A stretch of 64,000 nucleotides of DNA, from assembly GCA_026018925.1 (NCBI GenBank), contig JAKSZU010000009.1:36074415-36138414 (forward strand), read 5' to 3'. The notes beneath the pieces were generated by a model that had not been told where the DNA came from, ran no database searches, and was given only the letters and a program-made list of their open reading frames with translations. Each line of letters starts with the position of its first letter. Position 1 is the first letter of the stretch. A program made the position numbers and the translations under genes. Positions 30,906-42,772 of this stretch are shown one piece after another. The DNA is from Tupaia tana (lineage: Eukaryota; Chordata; Mammalia; Scandentia; Tupaiidae).

Positions 30906-31670
30906 CCTCTCTATTTGTTCTCTTTCTATAAAGGCTTCAATTCTTCAAGAGGATATAACAACTGTAAATATATATGCACACAACATTGTAGAATCTCAAT
31001 ATATAAAGCAAGTATTAACAGACCTGAAGGGAAAAACATAAAATAATACAATATTAGTATTAGATTTCAATACTCCAGTTTTACTAATAGATTATTTACA
31101 CAGAAAATCAGTTAGGAAACACGAGACTTGAATTACAATTAAATTATGTGTACCTAACAGACATATACAAAACATTTTATCCAACAGCAAAGGAGTATAC
31201 ATTCTTCTCAAGTAAACAGAGAATATTCTCCAGGATAAGTAATTTATTAAAATACATCTTAACAAATTTAATAAGATTGAAATATCAAGCACCTTTTCTG
31301 ACTTCAATAGTATGAAACCAGAAAGTAATAATTGGCATAAAACAGTCAAAATTAAATAATATATTCCTGTACAACCAGTGATTCAAAGAAGAAATCGAAA
31401 GAGATATCTGAAAATAAATCAACACGAATAAAAATGAGAAAATAACATAGCAAAACTTATAGAATGTACCAAAAGCAGTTGTAGGAGGGATGTGATGTTT
31501 ATAGTAATACATGTGTACATAAAGAGAAAAGTAAGATACTAAATAATCAACCTAATATCACACCTGCAGGCACTAGAAGAAAAAAAAAAGCCCAAAGTTA
31601 GCAGAAGGAAGAAAATAAGAGAGATTGGGGCAGAAATAAATTAAAGAGACAATAGAAAAACAATACAAGA

Positions 31671-31858
31671 GGCCAGGTGGTAATAAGGCAGTAGCTCAAC
31701 TAGATCCATGTTGGAGAGGTCCTGGGTTCAAATTTCAGGATCTCCCTGAGCACGCTAGGCCAGCTGAGATAGAGAGTGAATTGTGAAGTTCCTGTTTGGG
31801 GTGCCTCTATCTTTTCCTCTTTCTCTCTCTTTGAAGAAATAAGTGAACTTTTAAAAAA
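31671..31858 (+). repeat. Different tRNA-derived SINE
   Basis: A head GGCCAGGTGGTAATAAGGC with TAGCTCAACTAGA (A-box-like) and GGTTCAAATTTCAGG (B-box-like), then a body ending in CTCTTTCTCTCTCTTTGAAG and an A-rich tail. It shares little with the main SINE beyond the tRNA layout, so it is a separate family. Confidence 0.6.
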
Positions 31859-32120
31859 TAGAAAAGATAAAGAAAACTAAGAGGTTTTTTTTGATAAGTT
31901 AAACAACAATGAAAATCCATAAGCTATGCCAAGTAAAAAGAGAATTCAAATAAGTAAAACTTATTTTAGAAATAAATAAATGAATAAGTAGACATCATAA
32001 CTGATACCACATACACACAAAGGATTATAAGAGGTTTCTATAAACCATCATATGTCAACAAGTAGGATAACCTACAAGAAATAGATTCCTAGATATGCAC
32101 AACCTACCAAGAATGAATCC

Positions 32121-33032
32121 TGTTCCAAAAAAATAAAAGTCCAATTAAAAAATGTGCAAATGACCTGAACTCTCTAAGGAAGACATAAGACCTACCAAAA
32201 AGCATATAAAGAATGCTCAACATCTCTTATAATAAGAGAAATGCACTCAAAATCACAATGAGATGCCAATTAATCCCACTCAGAATGGCTAAGATTAAAG
32301 AATTACAGAATGATAAATGCTGGTAAAGCTGTAGTTAAAAAGAAACTCTCCTACACTGTTGGTGGGAATGTAAATTGGTCCAGCCACTGTGGAGAACAAT
32401 ATGAGGCTCCTTAAAAGCCTGCAAATAAAATTACTATATGACCCAGCAATTCCATCCTGGATATCTGCAGAAAATGTAGGAAAACAGTCAGAAAAACACA
32501 TGCACATCCATGTTTATTATAGCATTATTCACAATTGCTAAGATAAGGAATCAACCCAAATGTGCAAGAACAGATGAATGGAGTGAAAAAAATGTGGCAC
32601 ACATGTAGTATAGAATACTACTCAGCCATAAAGAACAATAAGACCTTGGCATTTGATACAAAGTAGATGAATATGGACAATTTAATGCCATGTGAAGAAA
32701 GCCGATCTATGAAAGATAGACATTCTATGTCCCTATTTAATATATACCAAATGTCTGCACTCTGTAGTAGAAACTGAAAGATTGGAAGGTATAATATCAG
32801 GAAGAACAAATGAAGATACTAGAACCAATATAGGAGGGGGTGGGGAATAGGGAGTGGGAGAAAGGGAATTGGGAGAAAAAATCATTTAACAGATTCAAAA
32901 ATAAAAAGTTAACTGTTGTTGATAATGTACATGGTAATATCTATGACTTGACTACTATGCACTGTTATCATGCTGAGAAAACCTGTTTTGTACACTCTAA
33001 AGATGTACATTGACTAAATGTAAATTAAAAAA
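32121..33032 (+). repeat. L1 ORF2 C-terminus and 3' UTR
   Basis: GCACTCAAAATCACAATGAGATG, TGTTGGTGGGAATGTAAATTGG, CTACTCAGCCATAAAGAAC and a 3' UTR ending in AAAAAAAAAAG. It is inserted into the older L1 that surrounds it. Confidence 0.85.
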
Positions 33033-34138
33033 AAAAGTAGAAAATCTGAACAAACCAATATCAGGTAAGGAGATTGTAAAAGTAATCTAAAAAGCCTCCC
33101 AACAAAGAAAAACCGAGGAGCATGTGACTTCACTTGTTAAATGCACCAATCATTTAGAGAAGAATGAATGTTAATCCTTCTAAAACTTTTCCTAAATGAA
33201 GAAGAGAAAATCCTTTCAAATTTATTTTATGAGGCAAGAATTACCTTGATGTCAAAGTCACACAAGCACACTGCAAGAAAAGTATATAACAGGCCAGTAT
33301 CCATGATGAACAAAGACGCAAAAACTTTGACAAAATACTCTCAAACCAAATTCAACAGTACATGAAAAGAATCTTATATCATGGTCAAGTGAGATTTATC
33401 TGTGGGATATAAAAATGCGCCCTTTCACTGTGTTTCTTCAACAGAGTAATGGAAGTCATAGAGCACTTAGGTAGTAAAGGAAGATGTAATATTATCTCTG
33501 CAAAGAAACCAGTAAAGACTCCACCAAAAGATTATTATACTTCATAAATTAATTCAGTAAGGTTGTAAGTACTACATCAACCTATAGGAATCCGTTTTAT
33601 TTTTATAATATAAACAAGCAATCTTATTCATAATAACATCAAAAATTATAAAATACTGCAGAAAAAACTTCATCAAGGGGGCAAAATAATTTAAAGAAGA
33701 CACAAAAAAAATGAAAAGATACCCTATGTTTGTGGAGTGAAATAATTAATATTGTTAAAATGTCCATACCACTCAAAGTAATCTACAGATTCAATGTAAT
33801 CCCTGTCAAAATCCCTACAACTTTTTTTTTTTTGCTAATTAGAAGAAACAGTCCTAAAAATGATATGGAGCCACAAAAGATATAGAATAGCTAAACCTAT
33901 CTTAAGCAAAAAGAACAAAGCTGAAGGCATAATATTACCTGATTTCAAAATCTACTACAAACTTACAGTAATCAAAACAGCATGGTACTTACATATAGAC
34001 ACATAAACAAATGGAACAGAATAGAGAACCAGAAATAAACCCAAACATTTTTGATCAACTGACATGCTACTATGGTGCCAAGGATATCAATGAAGAACAA
34101 ATAGACTTTCTAATAGATGTTGGGAAAATTGGATATAT

Positions 34139-34140
34139 GT

Positions 34141-34179
<39 letters not shown>

Positions 34180-34199
34180 AATTATATATATATATATAT
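34139..34199. repeat. (GT)n then (TA)n microsatellite
   Basis: About 15 GT units followed by TAAATTATATATATATATATAT inside L1 ORF2. Confidence 0.9.
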
Positions 34200-34539
34200 T
34201 CTCCTATATGTAAGAGAGTGAAATTTTACCTTTATTTCACACCATAAACAAAAATCAACTCAAATGGATTAAAGATTTAAACATAAGACCTGAACATGTA
34301 AAACTACTAAAACAAAATATAGGGGGAAAGCCTCATCATAGTCACCTAGGGAATGTTTTTTTGCCTATGACCACAAAGGCACAGGCAAAAAAAAAAAAAA
34401 AAAAAAGACAAATAAAATTAAATGAAGGAAAAGAAATGTCTGTAATTATGAAGGAAACAATAAACCCTTATGAAGTTTTGGGGGGAGGAGAATAGTTGCA
34501 AATCCCTACATCTGATAAGGGATTAAAATCCAAAATACA

Positions 34540-34617
34540 TTGCGTTGTTGGAAAAGTCATGACACATTTTTAGATAGAAAACCAGAAAAATACATCATGA
34601 CTTTTCCAATGACCCAG
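34540..34617. mobile_element. Mariner-type MITE
   Basis: A 78 bp near-palindrome: TTGTTGGAAAAGTCATGA on the left and TCATGACTTTTCCAATGA on the right around an AT-rich centre, with TA at both ends. It resembles the element at 55244-55313 in layout but not in full sequence. It lies in the old L1. Confidence 0.7.
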
Positions 34618-35175
34618 TAGAAGAAACTCATTTCAATACTAAGAAAACAACGCAATTAAAAAAATGGGACCTGAATCAATATTTACCCATGGCAGACCTG
34701 CATATAGTCACAAGTAAAAGAATGCTCCACATCTCTGATCATCAGAGAAATGCAAATAAAGACCATGAGATATCACCTCACACATGTTAGAATGGCTATC
34801 AGCCTAAAGTCTTACAGAAACAGAGTACAATGGTGGTACCAGAGGGAGGGGTTGGTGTAAATGGGAGGATATTGGTCAAAGGTACAAACTTACAGTTACA
34901 AGATGAATAAATCCTGAAAACCTAATGTATAGCATGATGATTATAGTTATTAATAATGTATTGTATGCTTGAAATTTGCTAAGAGCGTAGATCTTATGTA
35001 TTCTCACCACACAAAAAAGTAACTATGTGAGGTGATCAATATTTTGATTAGCTTTATTGTAATCATTTTATAAACTCTACATATGTTAAATCACTTCAGT
35101 GCACACACTAAATATATACAATTGCATTTGTCAGTTATGCCCATAGTAAAGCTTGAAAATATAAACATTTTTTGA

Positions 35176-35330
35176 AAAATTGTGTTCATCAGTAGAACAA
35201 TTTCCAGGAGACTTAATGACACTTACGTCCCTGGAACATCACAGAGTACTTGTCATGTAGCATTTTAGGCAGTTGGTGAATGTGCTTGTGGCCTGGATAA
35301 ATGAATGGATGGATCAACAAGTACTGTTAT
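35176..35330. repeat. Possible MIR/L2 fragment
   Basis: GGAACATCACAGAGTACTTG, GGCAGTTGGTGAATGTGC and GATAAATGAATGGATGGATC vaguely follow a MIR end. Highly diverged. Confidence 0.4.
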
Positions 35331-35407
35331 GGCTTCTTTTTCTTCTTTCTCATTCTCTTTCTCTTTTTCTCTTCTTTCATTCTTTTTTTTCTTTCTTTCT
35401 TTTTTTG
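35331..35407. repeat. Polypyrimidine (CT-rich) tract
   Basis: About 75 bases of almost pure T and C, with TTTCTC and CTTT units. No other feature. Confidence 0.85.
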
Positions 35408-36239
35408 CAATGGAACATATGGTTAAGAGGTTAGTTCACTTCTGGGGTGGTGCCAAAATTCTAACAGTAGTATGTGGTCACTTTTGCAGTCATGAACTCA
35501 GTGTCTTAGCAAGTGTATCTTGGGTTTCAGAAAAAAGAGATTGTTTTTTAGTATCTTTTACGCCTATATTGTCCTGGATAACCCAGCCAGTATTCTCAAT
35601 GAAGTATGAACTACCTTGAAATTTCTCTCAGGATCGAAACACTCTAGGCTTTGTATCCCAGTAAAGTCATTTTCTGAAAGCAGTAGGCCCCCTTTGTCAT
35701 TTGTTCATAGAGTCGTTTTTAGATAAATTTGGAACTAGATTGTTGACAGTTTAGAAATTGGTACTTAGTTTCAATGTCTACAAAGTGGTTGTCATGAAGG
35801 GATTGTTCAATTTTGCTATAAATAAGCTGCTGAGATTTTGTGCTTGTGTAGAGATTGGAATGGCCAGATATTACCAGAGAGTTCTGGCTGGCTATAGAAC
35901 TTCTAGGGCTAGCGTAGAAGCTCTGGCCTTCTCCTCGAAGGGATTCATTTGTCCATAGACCACTGCAACTGAGCATGTATGTGTAGATTTGGGGAAAGGT
36001 GAGGGTAATGCTACACTGGCATTGTTGTAATGGATCAGAAATAGAAAAGAATAAGAGAGAGCAAGGGATAGTTTGAAGAGAGGGTAGGCAAATTATAGTT
36101 GAAGGAAGTAAGCAGAAATTTGTTGGATTATATGAGGAAGATGAGTATTTTTAAAGCAATTAATATGATATGCTATAGAAGATAACCTTATATGGTTATG
36201 GAATCCTAGTATTTCTTGACCCAGAGTAAATGTGTTCTT
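35408..36239. other. No feature recognised
   Basis: Unassigned sequence with higher complexity than its surroundings. Two opposed short frames near 35719-35976 lack recognisable domains. It could be an unrecognised LTR or unique sequence. Confidence 0.4.
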
Positions 36240-36524
36240 TTGGCCTCGGTTTCCTCAAATATAAAGGATGTACAAACACAAGAGATGGATGTGAATGCCA
36301 GATGTGTGTGTGGAGGAGTGAGGTCTGGGGAAAAACATCTGGAGGAGGGATACGAAGACAGCGTTGTTGAGACAGGGAGGTAGTGTTGTTATATTTTGAT
36401 CAACTCGACTGGGGAGAAATGTTAACATATTGAAATGATCACCTTGTAAGCTAAATAATGTGATTGAATGTATTAAAAAAAAGTAAATAAAAATAAATAA
36501 GTAAATAAATAATAAATAAAGGAA
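36240..36524 (+). repeat. L1 3' UTR end
   Basis: GGGGAAAAACATCTGGAGGAGG, GATCAACTCGACTGGGGAG and AATGTGATTGAATGTATTAA are followed by an AAATAAATAAATAAT-type tail. It is the same 3' UTR type as in the L1 at 39985. Confidence 0.8.
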
Positions 36525-37740
36525 CTGTCCTAGCAGCTATTTACAGTCACTTCCAGTTCCCGTATTCTGTAATTTATGGTGTAAATAATACTGCAGCAAA
36601 TTACAGATTGCTTGATTCAAGTGGCAGGCAGGATGGCAGCTTGGAATTTGACAATCAACACAACTTATTTACATTTGTGAAGCCTCATCATATTATCTCA
36701 GATGAAGAACTATAGCTAACCTAGAAGATATAGAGATCGTTGCTTTGCAGGGGACATCATATTTACAATGGATAACTTATATGTTAATGGGCAGAATGAA
36801 AGTTTGTTATATTTTTCTGAATGCCATTGCTTAAAACAAAGAAAATTTCTCCTGTAATTAATATGTCTAAGGTCTAAATTAAGTGAGATTCATAAGATCT
36901 TATCTCCTCTGATCCTTCTCTGGTATGTAGAAGGAAAAGAATGATTTCAAGGTATTACCTGTTGAGGGGTATCTAGATAAACAATGAATCTACCACCACC
37001 ATCACCACCCATCCCTGACAATGAGCTGAGATTAAAATGAGCATGAATAACAAATACGAGGATAAGGTCAAAAATGGGAATGCTATAGAATCAATGGGGA
37101 ACATCATAGAAAGGGAGAGCCAGTCTCACAATTCTGCTCTAGTGGTCATGTTGACAGAAGGCCATAAGATGAGTATATATGTATTAACCTTCTGATATTT
37201 TTAGTACTGGCTTGTAGGAATCACCTTTTATTCTCTATCCTTTTTCTAGGTCTTTGTCTAGTTCTGACAGTATCAGGACCCCAGAGTATGTGACTCAGGG
37301 CATTCAGGAGAAAGATAATGTTCAAATCTCCTCAGGTTGTTGTAGATTGCCAGCTAAGTTGATTGGCATGTATATTTGCTCATTTGCTCATTCATTTTTC
37401 AAACAGAGTTTATACTTGGACCTGTGCTATATGCTGGTGATAAAATTATACACATGAGAGACATGGCCACTTCCCTTGTAAAGTTTATCTTCTAGATAAT
37501 AATAAAATAATCACATAAGCACATATATGTAAACTATGAGCATTATAAAGGAAAAAAAGTATAACTAAGAAATAGGAAGAGGAAGATCAGGGGAAACTTT
37601 TCTATAAAAATGTGACTGATCTGGAAGTGTTCTCTTTGAGCAAAGATGAGTTAAAACATATGAGGAAGTAGAAACGATATGCATAAGTAACCCAAATCAG
37701 GAATCAGTTGGCACATTCAAATACTCAAAAGAGGATTGCT
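36525..37740. other. Mostly unassigned; MIR/L2-like piece
   Basis: No gene. Between about 37390 and 37630 CTGTGCTATATGCTGGTGATAAAA and AAAGTTTATCTTCTAGATAATAA resemble an ancient MIR/L2-type repeat. Confidence 0.4.
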
Positions 37741-37756
37741 GGAATGGAAACAGAGT

Positions 37757-38004
37757 AGGGACCAGCAGTTAGCATGATGGCTATGTTGCTGAACTCCCAT
37801 GTAGTCGACTGTGGTTCGAGTCTCAGACCCGGTGGCTTAAACTCACACTGGGTGCGTGTGCGTGTGTGCCCAAGATCCCGAAAGGAGAATGGAAGAGAAG
37901 AGATTGCGGCATGGCTAGTCCCCCTGGGGGGTGATTTCTCGCTTTCTGTCTTTCTCTGCCTTTCTGGTGAGCACTTGTGCCCTATAGCAAAAACTTCTCA
38001 AAAA

Positions 38005-38027
<23 letters not shown>
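37757..38027 (+). repeat. tRNA-derived SINE, young, perfect duplication
   Basis: A full copy with GGGACCAGCAGTTAGCATGATGG, GGTTCGAGTCTCAGACC and CCCCCTGGGGGGTGATTTC, and a 27-base A-tail. GAATGGAAACAGAGT flanks it as a perfect 15 bp target duplication. Confidence 0.97.
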
Positions 38028-38035
<8 letters not shown>

Positions 38036-38042
38036 ACAGAGT

Positions 38043-38494
38043 CAAGGTAGAAATGAGATTTTAAAAACTAAAACTTCTGGAATTTTGGCCAAGAATTGAG
38101 TGATGAGTTGTGTAAGCCTTGACCACTGATTTAGGAAAATACGATGTATGAGCTCTGGGCCATTATTGTCCTGCACTGCAGACAAAGGGGGGATGGGTAA
38201 GGGCTGTTCTAGCCTTTTCTATGCATGGAGGAATCAAGGATATTTGAAATGCCTAACAAACCTTCCAGTGGGCACAGTTTAGGTATTTAACTTTTGGAAA
38301 TAATCATGGGGAAAGCTCCGCCTTTTCCTCATCTTCAAAGGGAACAATAATGACTCTTGGAGGCCAAAAAGATGTCTATCATCTATCAACAAAGACCAAA
38401 AAGCATAGATGTCTGGCTCTCAATAAAGGATAACATGCTCTGCCAATCCCACTTCAATTATAGAATGAGCTTTTTTAAAGGCTTCCAAATTGGG
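38043..38494. other. No feature recognised
   Basis: Moderately GC-rich unassigned sequence. AATAAAGG near 38422 could be an LTR-type signal but nothing else supports that. Confidence 0.4.
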
Positions 38495-38579
38495 GTGATT
38501 TATTCTTTATTTCTCAAAGTTTTTATTATAGTTTAAATAACATAAAATTTACTATTTTAATGATTTTTTTCATATTTTT

Positions 38580-38695
38580 TATTTATACATTCAATCACTG
38601 TATATCTCTACAGCTTATAAAATGAATTTTCCCAGCCAGAATATGCTGTATGTTGGTTGAGTTAAAGATATTATCATACACGTTATTATTTTAGT
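38580..38695 (-). repeat. L1 3' terminus, antisense
   Basis: TATACATTCAATCACTGTATATC, CAGCTTATAAAATGAATTTTCCC and ATTATCATACACGTTATT. Confidence 0.8.
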
Positions 38696-38696
38696 T

Positions 38697-38966
38697 TTAC
38701 TTATTTTATTCATGCGAGTACATCTGCATGCACAAAGAAGACAAAGAAAAGAAGGTAGGAAGTGAAGAAGGGAGAGAGAGAGAGAGAGAGAGAGAAACCC
38801 CTGACAAGATTTGGTGATGCTGCATACACCTTTCCCAGCTCTAAAGGTCTTCAGGATCTTGGGCATGCATGCACGCACCTAACATGTTTTCAAACTGACC
38901 TTTGGGTCAGAACCCATGGTTGACAATGTGGCTTCTAACACTGCAGTTAGTTTGCTACTGACTGCT
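38697..38966 (-). repeat. Old SINE with (GA)n
   Basis: Reverse strand of an old SINE: CTGCAGTGTTAGAAGCC head, body with GCATGCATGCCCAAGATCC, and a GAGAGAGAGAGAGAG stretch where the CT-rich region normally lies. Confidence 0.6.
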
Positions 38967-39894
38967 TCATCAGAACGGGCCTATTTTCATGACTGTTAAA
39001 TGTATAGTACAGTGGCATTAAATTGCACATTGTTGTGTGACTACCATGACGATCCATCTCCAGAATTTTTCAACATCTCAAACTAAAACTCTTTACTCAT
39101 TAGACAGTAACTGCCCATTCCTCCATACCCTCTACCCCTAGCAATTACCATTATATACTTTGCTTCTATGAGATTTCACATATAAGTGAAATCACAGTAT
39201 TTGTCTTTCTGTGTCTGGCTTATTTTATTTAGCATGACATCCTCCAGGTTCATTCATGTTCTTATAAATGTCAGTTTACTTCTTTTGTATGACTAAATAA
39301 TATTCTATTCCTCTATTGACAGATACTTAGGTCATTTCACCGTCTAGGCTATTGTGACTATGCTGTGATGATAATGGTATTGCTAATTTCTCTTTAAGAT
39401 CCAAATTTCAATTCTTTTGGAAGACGTATGATTGCTAGTTCTATTTTAAAATTTTTAAGGAGCCTCCATAATGTTTTCCATAGTAGTTGCACCATTTTCC
39501 ATTCTTCTCAACAGTGTACAAGGGTTCCAATTTCTCTACCAACTCACCTATACTTATCTTCTTATTTTAAATGAAAGCTTAACATCTAACACATGTAGGA
39601 TGATATCTCATTGTGGTTTTGGTTTGCATTTTCCTGATGATTAGTGACATTGAACATCGTATCATAGCTACTGGACATCCATATATCTTCTTTGAAGAAA
39701 TGTCTGTTTAACTCCTTTGCCCCTTTTTATTAGGGTTTCTTGTTGTTGTTGTGTTCTAAGGATTCTTTATATATTCTGTATATTAATCCTTCATCAGGTA
39801 CATGATTTGAAAATATTCTCTCCTATTCTGTGAATTGCCTTTTCTCTCTGTTCAGCTTGTCCTTTGGTACTCAAAGATTTTCATTTTGATAAGG

Positions 39895-39965
39895 TATGTA
39901 TTAGTCTGTTTGGCTGCTGTAAAATAATACCACAGACTGGATGCTTTAAGTAACTGATATTATTT
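39895..39965 (-). repeat. MaLR LTR end, antisense
   Basis: GTATTAGTCTGTTTGGCTGC and AATACCACAGACTGG are the complement of a MaLR LTR 3' end. The next L1 interrupts it. Confidence 0.55.
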
Positions 39966-41874
39966 CATATGCTTTTTGGCTGTTTTATTATTATTATTAT
40001 TATTTATTTTTATTTAATTTTCTTTTATACATTCAATCACATTATAATTTGGCTTACAAAAATGGATATTTCAACAGGTGAACATTTCTCCCTAGTACAG
40101 TTGATAAAACTACAAAATATCTTCAACAGATAATACCACATTTCTTTGTTCCATTAATGCTTTGCCTCACTATTTTTCTTCTAAATGTCTTTCCTCAGAC
40201 CCTCCTCTTTCACACACACTATATCTGATATTTACATCTATATACTGTGTCTATATCCTTTATTCAGTTATTTTCAGTCATAGAGTGCGGACACTCGGTG
40301 TATGTTAAGTGGGGACATACAATGCCTCTCCTTTATAGCCTGGCTTGCTTCACTCAGCAGTAAATCTTCTATACTCATCCACTTCCTGTCAAAAGCCAGA
40401 GGGTTTTTTTTTTTTATGTATTCCAATAAAACTTTATTTATGGACACTGAAATTGGAACTTCATATAATTTTCACATGTCACAAATATTCTTTGGATTTT
40501 TTTCCTACCACTTAAAAATGTAAAAACTATTCTTAGTTCAGGGTCATAGAAAAACAGGTGACAGGCTGGATTTGGTCCAAGGGCCATAGTTTGCCAACCC
40601 TCCCCATACAGCTGGGAACAAGATGCACAGAGCTTTAGTGTATTTTCAGGCCAACTTGGGAATCCAAACCCATGAACGGCCAAAGGGCGCTCACATTACC
40701 TCTGCTCCATGGCAGGTAGGCCAGGTTTCCGTAATGACGTTTCCAAACAACTGGTGAAATCCAAGGGTGACTCACTGCAATGAGTATCAACTTCACTGCA
40801 ATGTCTTTTGATTAGTTGATTTAAATCTTCATTCAAAAGTGAATCCCCCTGTACAACTTTATCCTTCTTTCTGGAGTTTGAAGATTCAACTAGAGGATTA
40901 AACGTCATTGCCGCCATACTATATACCTCAAAAAGTTCAGCAGCAGATCTTCGGCTTAGCTCTGGTTTGAGTGCTTCTGAGCCTTCAGAGGGTGCACCAG
41001 CCATCAGGTGAGCTGCAAATCTCTGCACGACGGGATGGTAATGTCTCTGCAGTGCATGTAATTCCCACAGAGCTCTGTTCTGAGCATTGCAGTACTTGGG
41101 TTCGTCCAGCTCAGGGAGAAAACCCCCACTTCCTTGAGATTCATTGTCAAGCAGCAGATCTGTTTTTGGGAAAGTATGCATTAATAGTCTGGTAGTTGCT
41201 AAAATGCTGATGCTTGAATTTGGAAGAACATGAAGAGCAAGGGTACAAAGGCGCTTGATAAAGGCAAGGGCTCACTGCTGAGAAACTTGCTTTCTGTGCT
41301 TGGTTAACATCATGTCGAGGCACTGCAGCACGGTCTGAACACCTTCATTGGTAGCACCTGCATGTAACTTAAACAGTGTTTTGTAGAGATGTGTATAGAT
41401 CTTCATTGGGTCAATATTCAGCACATCACCTTGTCCAGAAAGAATATGAAAAGCAGTCTGGACACAGTGAAGACTTTTTTGATAGCTTAGGTCACCAGAT
41501 TCAATGAGAGTATGAAGAGCTACTAGTAAGTCATCAAAAAAACTCCACATTTATAAGGTGAGCAAACATGGCAAGACCTTCTAAAACTGCTGGTAGGAGG
41601 GGCGACCTCTGGGCCTTCTTCAATATTCTGAAGTAGGTTACAAACACAATATTCAGAGTCTCTGTGTGCAGCTTCAGTTTTTTTCTCAGTACTCTCTGAA
41701 GCCTCTGCTTCCCGAAGCTCTTGCTCCAGTTTCTCTTCTGCCTTCTTCCACTTTCTCTGCATTCTTGATAAAGTTTTCCTCTTTTCCTTGAAGGTCATAA
41801 ACTTTTTTGGTTTATTAATATCTTCTGTATCTTTTTTCACTTCTACTTCTTTGATTCTTAGTCACAAAAAAAAA

Positions 41875-42133
41875 TTTTTTTTGAGAGGTTTTTGCTATAG
41901 GGCGCGTGCGCTCGCCAGGCAGACAGAGAGAGACATAGAGACAGAAAGCGAGAAATCACCCCCCAGGGGGGATGGCCACACCGCAATCCCTTCTCCTCCA
42001 TTCTCCCCTCGGGATCTTGGGCAGACACGTACATGCGCCCCGCATGAGTTTTAAGCCACTGGGTTCGGGACGTGAACCGCGGTCGACTACGTGGGAGTCC
42101 AGCAACATAGCCACTGTGCTAACTGCTGATTCC
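41875..42133 (-). repeat. tRNA-derived SINE in NOC3L pseudogene
   Basis: Reverse-strand full copy with GCGCACGCGCCCTATAGC and CCCCCCTGGGGGG-type blocks. CACAAAAA lies at both edges. It splits the pseudogene after the codons for MLKTFL. Confidence 0.93.
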
Positions 42134-42504
42134 CACAAAAATGTTTTTAACATCTCTGGCCTAACTTCATAATTTCTGCCCTTCACAAAACCAGAAATCA
42201 CTTTAATTACACAAAGAGAAGCTTGGTCTAATTTATCTTGTTTAAAGAGCTTCTTCACTGCCTCACAACACATTTCTGACACTGATTTTGACACGTCATT
42301 CATGAGAGGGACAATCAATACGATAATGTTGTTTTGAAAGTTAAAATGAGGCAGTGCAACCAACAGCTCACACAGGCTCTTCAAGGCCACTTCTGCCAGG
42401 CCTTTGTACACCTTTAAAGAAACTACATTACTTTTCTTCAGTTTCCTTTGCTTCTAGTTTTTAACCATTTGCTCCAGATTTTCCAGATAAAATTTGTATT
42501 GGCA

Positions 42505-42772
42505 GGGACCAGCAGTTGGCGTAATGGCTTTGTCGCTGGACTCCCACGTAGTCGACCGCGGTTCGCGTCCCGAACCCGGTGGCTTAAAACTCCTGCCGGG
42601 CGCATGTGCGTGCGTGCCCAAGATCCCAAAAGGAGAGTGGAGGAGAAGGGATTGCGGCGTGGCCTTCCCCACTGGGGGGTGATTTCTCGCTTTCTGTCTC
42701 TCTGTCCCTCTCTGTCTGTCTGGCGCGCGCACGCGCCCTATAGCAAAAACCTCTCCAAAAAAAAAAAAAAAA
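42505..42772 (+). repeat. tRNA-derived SINE in NOC3L pseudogene, very young
   Basis: A CpG-rich full copy (GACCGCGGTTCGCGTCCCG, GCGCGCGCACGCGCCC) with an 18-base A-tail. TTGTATTGGC repeats on both sides. It cuts the pseudogene after EEGLVSQY and is among the least-decayed SINEs in the window. Confidence 0.95.

Larger units (their letters stand above)
30313..32120 (+). repeat. Old L1 ORF2 endonuclease region, interrupted
   Basis: ATTATTAAATACCAATGGATT and GATTGAATGGGTTAAAAAAT mark the start of the endonuclease domain. Later ACAACTGTAAATATATATGCAC and CATAAAATAATACAATATTAG continue it. An antisense L1 3' end (30720-30905) and a SINE (31671-31858) lie inside. No open frame of note remains. Confidence 0.7.
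33033..35175 (+). repeat. Old L1 ORF2 RT region to 3' UTR
   Basis: A short open piece encodes an RT segment (FLNEEEKILSNLFYEARITL). Further on come GTACTTACATATAGACACATAAAC, GTGAAATTTTACCTTTATTTC and a 3' UTR with GGGAGGATATTGGTCAAAGG and TGTATGCTTGAAATTTGC. This is an older subfamily than the L1 ends nearby. Confidence 0.75.
38495..39894 (-). repeat. Old L1 3' region, antisense, interrupted
   Basis: CTGTTAAATGTATAGTACAG, CCATTCCTCCATACCC, TTCTGTGTCTGGCTTATTTT and CATCCTCCAGGTTCATTCATG identify an L1M 3' half on the reverse strand. An L1 terminus (38580-38695) and an old SINE (38697-38966) interrupt it. Confidence 0.75.
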
